Shown here: positions 16,710 to 23,896 of the stretch, in pieces | How positions within the stretch are numbered: position 1 is the stretch's first letter | How the letters are laid out: the number at the start of each line of letters is the position of its first letter | Assembly (NCBI GenBank): GCA_016220035.1 | Contig: JACRIO010000038.1 | Coordinates: 1 to 32,616, forward strand | Source of the DNA: Planctomycetota bacterium | Lineage (GTDB): Bacteria > Planctomycetota > UBA1135 > GCA-002686595 | Length of the DNA: 32,616 nt | Direction of reading: 5' to 3' | Made by a program: the position numbers and the translations under genes | The notes under the pieces: model-generated | Databases searched by the model: none | What the model saw: only the letters and a program-made list of their open reading frames with translations | What the model was told of the DNA's origin: nothing

Positions 16710-17456
16710 ATGACGCTCGAATTCCAGATCGAACCGCTCGAAGCGCGCGTGCTCGGGGTCCTCATCGAGAAGGAGCTCACGACGCCCGACGGGTATCCGC
16801 TGACGCTCAACTCGGTCACGCTGGGCGCGAACCAGAAGAACACCCGCGACCCCGTGTTCGACGTGATGGAGGGCGAGGTCAACGTCGCGATCCAGAAACT
16901 CATCCGGCGCGGGCTCGTCGGCTCCGTTCACCCGCTCGGCGGCCGCGTCGAGAAGTTCCGGCACAACGCGAACGCGCTCTTGAGACTCGAAGCACCGCAG
17001 GTCGCCGTGCTCGCCGAGCTCCTCCTGCGCGGACCGCAGGCGCCGGGCGAACTGCGCGGACGCGTCGCGCGGATGGCTCCGTGCGAGACGCTCGAACGGC
17101 TCTCCGAGATCCTCAGGCCGATGCTCGAAAGCGGGCTCGTCGTGCGTCTCGACGCTTCGCCGGGCACGCGCGCGGAACGCTTCGCGCAGAAGCTCGCTCC
17201 CGATGCGCATCCGCTGAACGCGATCCCCGCGGCGCCGGTGCGCCTTCCGACGACCTCGAGTGCGCCCCTCGCCCCGGCGCCCGCCGCGTATGCGTCGGCG
17301 CCCGCTCAACCCGCGCGCGATCCGCGTGTCGGCCCGCTCGAGGAGCGAGTCGACGCGCAGGAGAAGCGCATCGTGGAGCTCGAGGGCAACGTGAGCCGGC
17401 TGCGACGGCAGCTCGACCACCTCGCGTGGCAGCTCGGGAAGAAGCTCGAGGGCTGA
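16710..17456 (+). CDS. yceH: YceH family protein (DUF480)
   Basis: A 248-residue YceH/DUF480 protein. The conserved N-terminus is clear: LEARVLGVLIEKELTTPDGYPLTLNSVTLGANQKNTRDPV, followed by GEVNVAIQKLIRRGLVGSV and RVEKFRHNA, a tandem winged-helix arrangement. Residues about 165-210 form an Ala/Pro-rich linker, and the last ~35 residues (RVDAQEKRIVELEGNVSRLRRQL) are a predicted coiled coil, which is usual for the family. The molecular role is not established. It has its own promoter-like sequence and lies 38 bp after the dehydratase gene. Confidence 0.93.
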   Translation: MTLEFQIEPLEARVLGVLIEKELTTPDGYPLTLNSVTLGANQKNTRDPVFDVMEGEVNVAIQKLIRRGLVGSVHPLGGRVEKFRHNANALLRLEAPQVAVLAELLLRGPQAPGELRGRVARMAPCETLERLSEILRPMLESGLVVRLDASPGTRAERFAQKLAPDAHPLNAIPAAPVRLPTTSSAPLAPAPAAYASAPAQPARDPRVGPLEERVDAQEKRIVELEGNVSRLRRQLDHLAWQLGKKLEG

Positions 17457-17469
17457 TCCGAGACGCGCT

Positions 17470-18345
17470 TCACGCGCCGTCGAAACGAAAGGCCGTCATC
17501 GCGAGCGTGCCCCACGTGGTGCTGCGGTGGAGCGTGCGGCCGCGCGTGTCGCCGCCCGCCGCGCCGAACGCGACGTGGAGCGGAAACAGGTGCTCCTCGG
17601 TCGGATGACAACGCGCGGAGTCGGGCGCGAGCGCGCGGTAGCCGACGAGATCGCGCTCGTCGCCGCGCTCCACGCGCTCGACGAGCCAGTCGTCGAACCT
17701 GCGCACCCAGTCGGGCGCGTGATCGCCCGCTCCGAGCTCGCCCAGGTTGTGCGTCGCTCCGCCGCTCCCGAGGACGAGCACGCCTTCCTGGCGCAGCCCG
17801 GCGAGCGCGCGACCGAGCGCAACGTGGTGTGCCGCTCCGAGGTGGGGTTGGAGCGCGAGCTGAACCACCGGCACGTCGGCGGCGGGATACATCAGCTTCA
17901 GCGGCGCCCACGCGCCGTGGTCGAGCCCGCGCGAGCTCGTCTCCGCCTCGATCCCGGCCGCCTTCAGACGCAACGCGACGTCCCGAGCGAGTCCGGGCGA
18001 ACCCGGCGCGGGATAGCGCATCCGGTACAGCTCCTCGGGGAAACCTGCGAAGTCGTGGAGCGTCTCCGGCGCCGTCGACACGTCGACCCGCGTCGCGCGC
18101 GTCGTCCAGTGCGCCGAGACGCACAAGATCGCGCGCGGCCGCGGGAGTTCCTTCGCCATGCCCGCGAGGAACGTCCGCACGGGAGCGTCCTCGAGCAGGA
18201 GGCTCGGCGCGCCGTGCGACACGAAAAGAGAGGGCATCGGCTCGGACGACGGGTTCACGGGTTCCTCCTTCGAGCGCGGGCGCGCGCAGGCGAACGCGGC
18301 CAGCGCGACGAGCGCCTCACGGCGATTCCAAGGTCGATTCGGCAT
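17470..18345 (-). CDS. LigB/DODA-type extradiol ring-cleavage dioxygenase with export leader
   Basis: A 291-residue class III extradiol dioxygenase (YgiD / 4,5-DOPA dioxygenase family). Candidate metal ligands are seen in SHGAPS (His44), SAHW, GSGGATHNLGEL and EEHLFPLHVA; GLDHGAWAPLKLMYP is also typical. E. coli YgiD starts near the equivalent of Met37; here 36 extra residues contain twin arginines (NRREALVALAAFAC) and a Cys at position 20 that could be a lipobox. GGAGAG lies about 6 nt before ATG 18345, while Met37 has none, so the longer start is preferred. It is last in the marR-doxX-dioxygenase operon, 44 bp after doxX, which suggests detoxification of catechols or quinols, perhaps outside the cytoplasm. 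Confidence 0.88.
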   Translation of the reverse strand: MPNRPWNRREALVALAAFACARPRSKEEPVNPSSEPMPSLFVSHGAPSLLLEDAPVRTFLAGMAKELPRPRAILCVSAHWTTRATRVDVSTAPETLHDFAGFPEELYRMRYPAPGSPGLARDVALRLKAAGIEAETSSRGLDHGAWAPLKLMYPAADVPVVQLALQPHLGAAHHVALGRALAGLRQEGVLVLGSGGATHNLGELGAGDHAPDWVRRFDDWLVERVERGDERDLVGYRALAPDSARCHPTEEHLFPLHVAFGAAGGDTRGRTLHRSTTWGTLAMTAFRFDGA

Positions 18346-18389
18346 GCGGACTCTCCGATTCCCGGCGAAGACATCGGCGCGCTCGCTCC

Positions 18390-18908
18390 TCAGCTCCGTC
18401 CGAGTTTGCGATCGATCGACGCACGCCCCGCGCCGCCGACGAGCAGCGCGAGCGCCATGCCGATCACCAGCAGGTGGTACTCGTACCCTTCGCCCGCCTG
18501 CGCGCCGAACCAGTTCATGAAGAAGCCGTTCGGGAGGTGCGTGGTGAAGATCGCGCCGAGCATGATCGCGATGAACCCGGCGGCCGCGAAGCGCGTCGCG
18601 AAGCCCGCGAGCAGGAACAGCGGACCGAGGAACTCGATCGCGATGACGAGCGCCGCGAGCGGCGTGGGCAGCCCGACCTTCTCCGTGAGGAAGCCCATCG
18701 TGCCGGCGAATCCGTAACCGCCGAACCAACCGAGCGCCTTCTGCGCGCCGTGCGGGAACATGACCACGGCCAGCGCGCCGCGGAGCAGGACCGGGGCCCA
18801 GCTCGCGTTCGTCGCGAAGAGTCGTGCGCGGAAGGAGACGGCCTCGCCGTGCGTTGCTTGACCAGTCAAGTGTTCGTTCGAAAGGGTGGCGGACGTGTTC
18901 GTGCTCAT
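18390..18908 (-). CDS. DoxX family membrane protein
   Basis: A 172-residue DoxX protein with four hydrophobic segments. Family marks are LLRGALAVVMFPHGAQKALGWFGGYG near residue 41, then VIAIEFLGPLFLLAGFATRFAA and the loop HLPNGFFMNWFGAQAGEGYEYHLL. DoxX-like proteins are membrane partners of quinone- or thiol-linked oxidoreductases and recur in quinone-stress operons (for example MhqP of Bacillus). The ATG overlaps the marR stop (ATGA). Codons 14-18, before the first membrane segment, encode a second copy of the operator found upstream of marR. Confidence 0.92.
   Translation of the reverse strand: MSTNTSATLSNEHLTGQATHGEAVSFRARLFATNASWAPVLLRGALAVVMFPHGAQKALGWFGGYGFAGTMGFLTEKVGLPTPLAALVIAIEFLGPLFLLAGFATRFAAAGFIAIMLGAIFTTHLPNGFFMNWFGAQAGEGYEYHLLVIGMALALLVGGAGRASIDRKLGRS
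18857..18870. promoter_or_regulatory. Second copy of the MarR-type palindrome, inside doxX
   Basis: CTTGAC-CA-GTCAAG: 6-bp inverted arms with a 2-bp spacer, the same arms and spacing as the site upstream of marR. It lies about 40 bp inside doxX, in the region encoding the poorly conserved N-terminal tail. No -10 hexamer is correctly placed on either strand, so it is more likely a cooperative or roadblock site than a promoter. Confidence 0.5.
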
Positions 18909-19399
18909 GCGTGACTCCTGGATCCGTGTCTTCGGATCCGGTTCGAGAAATCGATCAGGATGGAGAGCTCGGACCGCGACAGGCAGTCGAGCGATGCTTC
19001 GTCCAAGTCGCCCACGGGTTCGTCGAGCTCGTCGACGAGCTTCCGGCCGCGCGTGGTGATGCGGCAGACGACCTGGCGTTTGTCCTCGCCCGAGCGGCTG
19101 CGCGTGACGAGGTGCTTCTCTTCGAGCCGTTCCAGGAGGCGCGTGATCCCGGGCGTGTGCTCGATCATGCGTTCGCCGAGCGCGAGCGTCGGCAGGCCGT
19201 CGTCCCCGGCGCCGCGCAGGATGCGGAGCACGTTGTACTGCTGGAATGTGAGCTGTCCGCGCGCCTCGACGAGCTGCGTGAAGCGCCGCCGGACGACCTC
19301 CGCCGCGAGGAGGAGCGCGATCACGCCCTCCTGTCCCGCCGAACGGAAAGGCTTCTTCTGGCCGATGGCGGCCTGCACGTTGTCGGCGTCGGGCTTCAC
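18905..19399 (-). CDS. MarR family transcriptional regulator
   Basis: A 164-residue MarR regulator with GTG start. The winged-helix domain is clear: GQLTFQQYNVLRILRGAG, LGERMIEHTPGITRLLERLEEKHLVTRSRSGEDKRQVVCRITTRGRKLVDEL, including the DxRxxxV wing motif. There is no ATG in a suitable place. The GTG lies 6 nt after a -10-like TACTGT, so it would be base +1 of a leaderless mRNA. It leads an operon with doxX (ATGA overlap) and a LigB dioxygenase, and a perfect palindrome covers its -35, so autorepression is expected. By context the inducer may be a quinone or phenolic compound; the residues for ligand sensing are not identified. Confidence 0.92.
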   Translation of the reverse strand: MKPDADNVQAAIGQKKPFRSAGQEGVIALLLAAEVVRRRFTQLVEARGQLTFQQYNVLRILRGAGDDGLPTLALGERMIEHTPGITRLLERLEEKHLVTRSRSGEDKRQVVCRITTRGRKLVDELDEPVGDLDEASLDCLSRSELSILIDFSNRIRRHGSRSHA

Positions 19400-19405
19400 G
19401 TAGGA

Positions 19406-19434
19406 ACAGTACGGGGGATTACTTGACGTGTCAA
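19406..19434 (-). promoter_or_regulatory. Promoter of the marR-doxX-dioxygenase operon
   Basis: On the minus strand, TTGACA (perfect -35, 19429-19434), a 17-bp spacer and TACTGT (-10, 19406-19411) lie just before the GTG. Six bases separate the -10 from the start codon, so transcription should begin at or next to the G of GTG. This is the clearest sigma-70-type promoter in the window. Confidence 0.7.
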
Positions 19435-19436
19435 GT
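19421..19436. promoter_or_regulatory. MarR operator overlapping the marR -35
   Basis: ACTTGAC-GT-GTCAAGT is a perfect inverted repeat with 7-bp arms and a 2-bp spacer, the size expected for a MarR dimer site. It covers the -35 hexamer of marR, so binding would block RNA polymerase. The same core recurs inside doxX at 18857-18870. Confidence 0.7.
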
Positions 19437-19567
19437 ATCTTTCGGCGACTTTCCGCGAGGGCCTGAGGAAAATCCGGTCGCGCCGCGTCCGGGGCCGCGC
19501 GCCGACGCCTGAGCGGAGCGCGGCATCGCGCTCCCGACCCGAGCGCCACCCCGCCAGGCCACCGAAC

Positions 19568-20299
19568 ATGCTCACCGACCCCACGCCCCACCCCTTCCGC
19601 TCCCTCCCCATCCGCCGCGAGTTCCTCGTCGCGGCCGCGAGCGCGCTCGTCCTCGGCGGGGTCGCGCGCCGGCCGGTCGAACTCGGCGACGCCGACGAGG
19701 ACGCGGAAGCGACGCCGCTCGACCTCACGAGGTTCCTCGCGCTCGGCAACACGCTCGCGGGGCGCCTCGTGGTCGATCGCTCCCCGCTCGGCCAGGATCG
19801 CTACCTGCACGCGCTCGCCGCGCTCGCCGTCCGCTTGGCCGGCGTGCCCGTGCCCGCGATGAAGGAGCAGGCGGCGCCGGGCTACTCGCTCGGCTTCCAC
19901 GAGGGCGGCGTTCCGTTCACGGTGCTCCATTGGAAGCTCGCACCCGGCGCGGCGATCCGCGAGCACCCGCACACATACGGCAACGTCGTCACGCTGGTGC
20001 TCGAGGGCGACGTGCGCATCCGCAACTACGAGCTCGTCGGCGAGCGCGACTACGAGGCGCGCGGCATGTTTCGCGTCCAGCGGACGTGCGAGGCGTTCCT
20101 GCGACCCGGGGGGACGAACCTCGTCAGCCTCGAGCGCAACTACGTCCACGGCTTCCTCGCGGGGCCGAACGGAGCACGCGGGCTCGACATCACGACGCGG
20201 ATCCGCGAGCGGCGCGAGACGCCGGTGCTGGAGATCGCCGCGAAGCCCGTCGACGAGGCGCACGGGCTCTACGAAGCGAGTTGGAAGAGCGGCGGCTGA
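19568..20299 (+). CDS. Tat-exported cupin of the cysteamine/cysteine dioxygenase (ADO/PCO) type
   Basis: A 243-residue protein. The N-terminus has a twin-arginine leader (IRREFLVAAASALVLGGVA, Arg16-Arg17), so export through Tat is likely. The mature part is a cupin with AAIREHPHTYGNVVTLVLEGDVRIRNYEL and NLVSLERNYVHGF. His133, His135 and His194 fit the three-histidine iron site of ADO and plant cysteine oxidases. Those enzymes oxidise a thiol to sulfinate with O2. An exported version would act on an extracytoplasmic thiol or N-terminal cysteine, but the substrate is unknown. No Shine-Dalgarno is evident. The gene is divergent from marR, whose operator lies 131 bp upstream. Confidence 0.72.
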   Translation: MLTDPTPHPFRSLPIRREFLVAAASALVLGGVARRPVELGDADEDAEATPLDLTRFLALGNTLAGRLVVDRSPLGQDRYLHALAALAVRLAGVPVPAMKEQAAPGYSLGFHEGGVPFTVLHWKLAPGAAIREHPHTYGNVVTLVLEGDVRIRNYELVGERDYEARGMFRVQRTCEAFLRPGGTNLVSLERNYVHGFLAGPNGARGLDITTRIRERRETPVLEIAAKPVDEAHGLYEASWKSGG

Positions 20300-20441
20300 G
20301 CGCGCGCTGGCGCTTCCGAGCGCGTGGATCGTCGGGCAGGAGAGCGCGCGCGGGCGTCGACGCGATTCTCGTTTCCGCGCCCGATCTCCGCCCGGCGGCC
20401 TGCTCCGCTTCCCCGTCCGCGAGGCTAGACTCCGCGCGCCG

Positions 20442-21668
20442 GTGAGCCTCCATTCCTTCCTCTACGCGCTCGCGACCATCCCGATGTTCGCTGCGCGCCC
20501 CTTTCTCGCGGCGTTCCTGACGGCCGTGCTCGCACGTTTCGGCGAGCACATCCCCGTGCTCTGCGACAGCAAGGTGATCCAGGCCCTGTCGCACGCGCCC
20601 GAGTGGTTCCAGAGCTGGACCGCGCTCCTCGTGCTCGGCGCCCTCGCGATCGGCGAGGCAGTCGCCTCTAAGAACCCCGACGTGCGCGCCGTGATGGAGG
20701 ACGTCGACGGCTGGATCAAGGCCGGCGTCACGTTTCTCGTGTCGCTCGCGCTGATCGACCACGACGCGGCGGGCACGATCAAGGACATCCAACGCCACGG
20801 CCTGGGCCTCGAGAGCTTGTGGGCCGTCGTGTGCGCGGCCGGGACGTACTTCGTGGCCCTCCTGCGCCGCGGCGCGCTGTGGATCGTCCACGAGGTCGAC
20901 GACGGCGACGACATCGGCTTGCAGACGGTCTTGAACTGGGTCGAGAGCACGTGGACCGTCTCCGGACTCTTCTTCGTCGTGATCTTCCCCGTCGCGGCGA
21001 TCGTGCTGTCGGCGATGACGGCGCTCGGGCTCTTCCTCGCGAAGCGCTGGAAGGAGAAGCGGGAAGAGGCCGCGAAGCTCCCGTGCGCCGGGTGCGGCAC
21101 GCCGATCTTCCCCCACGCGACGCAGTGTCACGCTTGCAAGAAGGAGGTCGCCGCGCCGCGCGCCGTCGGCGTGTTCGGGACTCCGAAACAGGACGTCTGC
21201 GAGGACCGCGCGCGCCAGCGCTTCGACCTCATCGGCCGCAAGCGCTGCCCCGTGTGCGCGACGCGTCTCAAGCGGCGGCTCGTGCAGCAGCCCTGCGAGA
21301 CCTGCAAGACGGTCACGTTCGCGAGCGAGGCGCAGTTCCGGAGCTACCTCGACGCGCTCGCGACGCGCCTGCCGAAGACGCTCGTGATCTCGCTCGTGTT
21401 GAGCGCGATCCCGATCGTCGGCGTGATCCCGGGCGTCCTCTACTACCGGTTGACGCTGATCAGCGGCCTGCGCGGCTACGTGCCGCCGGTACGCGGCTGC
21501 GTCTCGAAGGTGCTCCTGTTCTTCATCCGCTGGATCCTCGTGGCCCTGCAGCCGATCCCGATCCTCGGCGCCCTCGTGATCCCGCTCATGTGCCTGTCGT
21601 CCTACCTCATCTACAAGCGCGCCCTCGTCGGGCGGGCGCGGAAGGACCTCGTCGCCGCGACGGCGTGA
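20442..21668 (+). CDS. DUF4126-type membrane protein with two zinc ribbons
   Basis: A 408-residue protein with GTG start. Residues 1 to about 200 are hydrophobic segments resembling DUF4126 (ALAIGEAVASKNPDVRAVMEDVDGWIKAG). Then come two cysteine quartets, C215/C218/C229/C232 and C269/C272/C285/C288, each spaced like a rubredoxin-type zinc ribbon, in a soluble central part. Two or three further membrane helices follow (about residues 309-330 and 350-390). The function is unknown; the layout suggests a membrane protein with a metal-stabilised cytoplasmic domain. TAGACT ends 10 nt before the GTG and no Shine-Dalgarno is seen, so the mRNA may be nearly leaderless. Confidence 0.78.
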   Translation: MSLHSFLYALATIPMFAARPFLAAFLTAVLARFGEHIPVLCDSKVIQALSHAPEWFQSWTALLVLGALAIGEAVASKNPDVRAVMEDVDGWIKAGVTFLVSLALIDHDAAGTIKDIQRHGLGLESLWAVVCAAGTYFVALLRRGALWIVHEVDDGDDIGLQTVLNWVESTWTVSGLFFVVIFPVAAIVLSAMTALGLFLAKRWKEKREEAAKLPCAGCGTPIFPHATQCHACKKEVAAPRAVGVFGTPKQDVCEDRARQRFDLIGRKRCPVCATRLKRRLVQQPCETCKTVTFASEAQFRSYLDALATRLPKTLVISLVLSAIPIVGVIPGVLYYRLTLISGLRGYVPPVRGCVSKVLLFFIRWILVALQPIPILGALVIPLMCLSSYLIYKRALVGRARKDLVAATA

Positions 21669-21803
21669 GCTCGTTCCGGCGTCGGCGGGCATCGAATCGA
21701 CGCGCTTTCCACCCGCCTCCGCGTGGGCAGAGCTCCCGGAGCAGCTTGCGATCCAACGCGATTCCGCGGATCCTATCGCGACCCAACGCACGAGGAGCCC
21801 GCC

Positions 21804-22400
21804 ATGCAGAGCAAGTCCGCCACCGTCTCCGAGTACCTCGCCGCGCTCCCCCCCGATCGCCGCGCCACGCTCGAAGCCGTGCGCAAGGTGATCAAGGCCA
21901 ACCTCGACGGCTACGAGGAGGGCATGCAGTACGGGATGATCGGGTACTACGTCCCGCACAAGGCGTTTCCCGCGGGCTACCACTGCGATCCCAAGCAGCC
22001 GCTGCCGTTCGGCGGGCTCGCGTCGCAGAAGCAGAAGTGCTCGCTCTACCTGATGGGGCTCTACATCGGCGACGGCGGGAGCGAGCTCACGCGCTGGTTC
22101 CTGGATGCGTGGAAGCAGACGGGCAAGAAGCTCGACATGGGCAAGGCGTGCATCCGCTTCAAGGACGTCGACGACCTCGCGCTCGACGTGATCGGCGAAG
22201 CGATCCGCCGCATGCCGTCCAAGACGTACATCGCGAACTACCTGGCGGTGCTGGGGAGCCGCACGCCGAAGAGCCGCGCGCAGATCACCGCCGACACGGC
22301 GCGCGCGAAGGCGGAGCGCGCGGCGAAAGCGGCCGCGAAGCCCGTGGCGAAGAAGTCCGCGCCGAAGAAGGCCGCGACCAAGACGTCGTCGAAGCGTTGA
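21804..22400 (+). CDS. DUF1801 (YdhG-like) protein with Lys/Ala-rich tail
   Basis: A 198-residue protein. Residues 1 to about 145 match the DUF1801 fold: TVSEYLAALPPDRRATLEAVRKVIKANL, EEGMQYGMIGYYVPH, CSLYLMGLYIGD and LDMGKACIRFKDVDDLALDVI. The last ~40 residues are Lys/Ala/Pro-rich and strongly basic, like histone H1-type tails, and could bind nucleic acid. The start at 21804 has GAGGAG about 7 nt upstream. The role of the family is unknown, although some members are induced by stress. It is convergent with xdhC. Confidence 0.85.
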   Translation: MQSKSATVSEYLAALPPDRRATLEAVRKVIKANLDGYEEGMQYGMIGYYVPHKAFPAGYHCDPKQPLPFGGLASQKQKCSLYLMGLYIGDGGSELTRWFLDAWKQTGKKLDMGKACIRFKDVDDLALDVIGEAIRRMPSKTYIANYLAVLGSRTPKSRAQITADTARAKAERAAKAAAKPVAKKSAPKKAATKTSSKR

Positions 22401-22412
22401 GGCGCTCGCGTC

Positions 22413-23207
22413 TCAGCGCGGCGTCCCCGTCCGCGCGAGCACGTCGAGCAGCTCCGCCGCGGTCGAGATCGCGATCGCGGTCGGCTCCTTCGAGTGCTTC
22501 GACACGCCGATCGGACACGTGACCTTGGCGATCTGCGCGGCCGTGAAACCGCGCTGCGCGAGGCGCTTCTGGAAACGCTCCCACTTTCGATCCGATCCGA
22601 TCAGCCCGACGTAGGCGAAGTCGCGCTTCACGGCCTTCGCGACGATCTCGAGGTCGAGCGCGTGGTCGTGCGTCATCACGAGCACGAGCGCGTCGTCCGC
22701 GAGCGCGTCGAGCTCCTCCTCCGGATGGTCGACGCACAGGAGCTGCCACGAGCGCTGCTTCGGGAGCTCGGGACGGATTCCCGGTTCGTCGCGCGAGTCG
22801 ATGAGCACCAGGTCCGTCTGCAAGTACGCGTGCAATCCCGCGATCGCCTGAGCGACGTGTCCGGCGCCGAAGACGACGATCTTGCGCCGCGACCACGGGA
22901 ACGTCTCGAAGAAGAGCGTCACCTCGCCGCCGCAGCACTGTCCCACCTTCTCGCTCAACGGATATGCGACGGTTTCCGCCAGCGCACGCTTGAGCTTCAG
23001 GAGCTCGCCCGCGTGTTCGATCGCCTGCAACTCGAGCCGACCGCCGCCGATCGTCCCCCACACGAGCTCGCCATCCGCCACGATCATGCGCGCGCCGCTC
23101 TCACGCGGCCCCGAGCCCTCGACCCCCGTCACGACGACGAGCGCGCACGGTCGGCCGTCGGCGCGCAGCTCCGACAGCGTCTCGATCCAGGCTTGCGGGT
23201 GGTTCAT
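22413..23207 (-). CDS. xdhC: XdhC/CoxI family molybdoenzyme maturation protein
   Basis: A 264-residue XdhC/CoxI protein. The N-terminal half has CALVVVTGVEGSGPRESGARMIV, WGTIGGGRLELQAIEHA and GQCCGGEVTLFFE, including the conserved Cys pair. The C-terminal half is a Rossmann domain (KIVVFGAGHVAQAIAGL, LIDSRDEPGI, VMTHDHALDLEIV, YVGLIGSDRKW). XdhC proteins bind molybdenum cofactor and help insert a sulfurated cofactor into xanthine dehydrogenase-type enzymes. No such enzyme is in the window. GGGAG lies about 8 nt before the ATG. It follows the ATPase/DUF4276 pair by 17 bp on the same strand and may be co-transcribed, although no functional link is evident. Confidence 0.92.
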   Translation of the reverse strand: MNHPQAWIETLSELRADGRPCALVVVTGVEGSGPRESGARMIVADGELVWGTIGGGRLELQAIEHAGELLKLKRALAETVAYPLSEKVGQCCGGEVTLFFETFPWSRRKIVVFGAGHVAQAIAGLHAYLQTDLVLIDSRDEPGIRPELPKQRSWQLLCVDHPEEELDALADDALVLVMTHDHALDLEIVAKAVKRDFAYVGLIGSDRKWERFQKRLAQRGFTAAQIAKVTCPIGVSKHSKEPTAIAISTAAELLDVLARTGTPR

Positions 23208-23224
23208 CGCCGTGCTCTCCCTCG

Positions 23225-23887
23225 TCAGTGGCGCGCAACGGCCTGCTTCAGATCCGTGATGAAACGATCGAAGGAGCGCGACGCAGCTCGCGCGCGCTGC
23301 AGGTCCAACTGCTTCGCGAGCTCCAGGCGCAGTTCGGGTGCCGATGCGCCGCGTCGCGACGCTTGCACGAGTCGCCCGAGCCGTTCCTTCGCGTGGCCCG
23401 GACGCATGCTCTCCGTCTTGACCCAGGGGTCTTCACGGAGCTCGAGCACCAGATTGACGGCGGCGTGATCCGTGATGAGCCAGGCCTCGAACTCCTCGAC
23501 GGCGACTCCGAGGACGACGGGCGTCGTGGGCAGCGGGTCTCCGATCCAAGTGGCGAGCCTCGATCGACGATCCTCCTCGCCATCCTGATCGACGAGCACG
23601 ATGGCCACGTCGGGGCGCATGGACGGATCGGCCCAGTGAAGGACACGCCGCAGCACCTTCGAGTTGCGCAGATCACCACCGCGCACTTCGCGCGCCGCGT
23701 GGCGGAGCGGAGCTTCGAATCGAAGCGCATGCTCGGCCACGTCGAGCAGTTCTCGACAGCAGCGTCGCACCAGGACATGGGCCGGCCCCTCGAGTTCGGC
23801 AGGGAGGACCCGGCCCGGAGCGAGCGGATGTCCGGGCGTGGACCCGAGCTCACCGGCCCCCTCGGCGTAGAGCACGAAGCGCTTCAT
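23225..23887 (-). CDS. DUF4276 TOPRIM-like protein, partner of the upstream ATPase
   Basis: A 220-residue DUF4276 protein. It starts with a TOPRIM-like strand and acidic loop (FVLYAEGAGE, Glu9), then a second acidic cluster VAIVLVDQDGEED (Asp100, Asp102, Glu104, Asp106) matching the DxD of TOPRIM metal sites. EEFEAWLITD at 131-140 is characteristic of the family and of related RloB-like proteins. These features suggest a metal-dependent nuclease or related phosphotransfer domain. It begins 9 bp after the stop of a P-loop ATPase gene. Splitting ATPase and TOPRIM into adjacent genes parallels AbiL and PARIS systems. The nuclease activity is an inference. Confidence 0.82.
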   Translation of the reverse strand: MKRFVLYAEGAGELGSTPGHPLAPGRVLPAELEGPAHVLVRRCCRELLDVAEHALRFEAPLRHAAREVRGGDLRNSKVLRRVLHWADPSMRPDVAIVLVDQDGEEDRRSRLATWIGDPLPTTPVVLGVAVEEFEAWLITDHAAVNLVLELREDPWVKTESMRPGHAKERLGRLVQASRRGASAPELRLELAKQLDLQRARAASRSFDRFITDLKQAVARH

Positions 23888-23896
23888 GATGGAAGC

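Noticed and set aside
15990-17420. N-terminal extension of the GH15 protein on the minus strand
   Set aside because: The extension lies antisense to YceH and the pterin dehydratase and lacks GH15 features; the conserved AIGNGR block begins right after ATG 15989.
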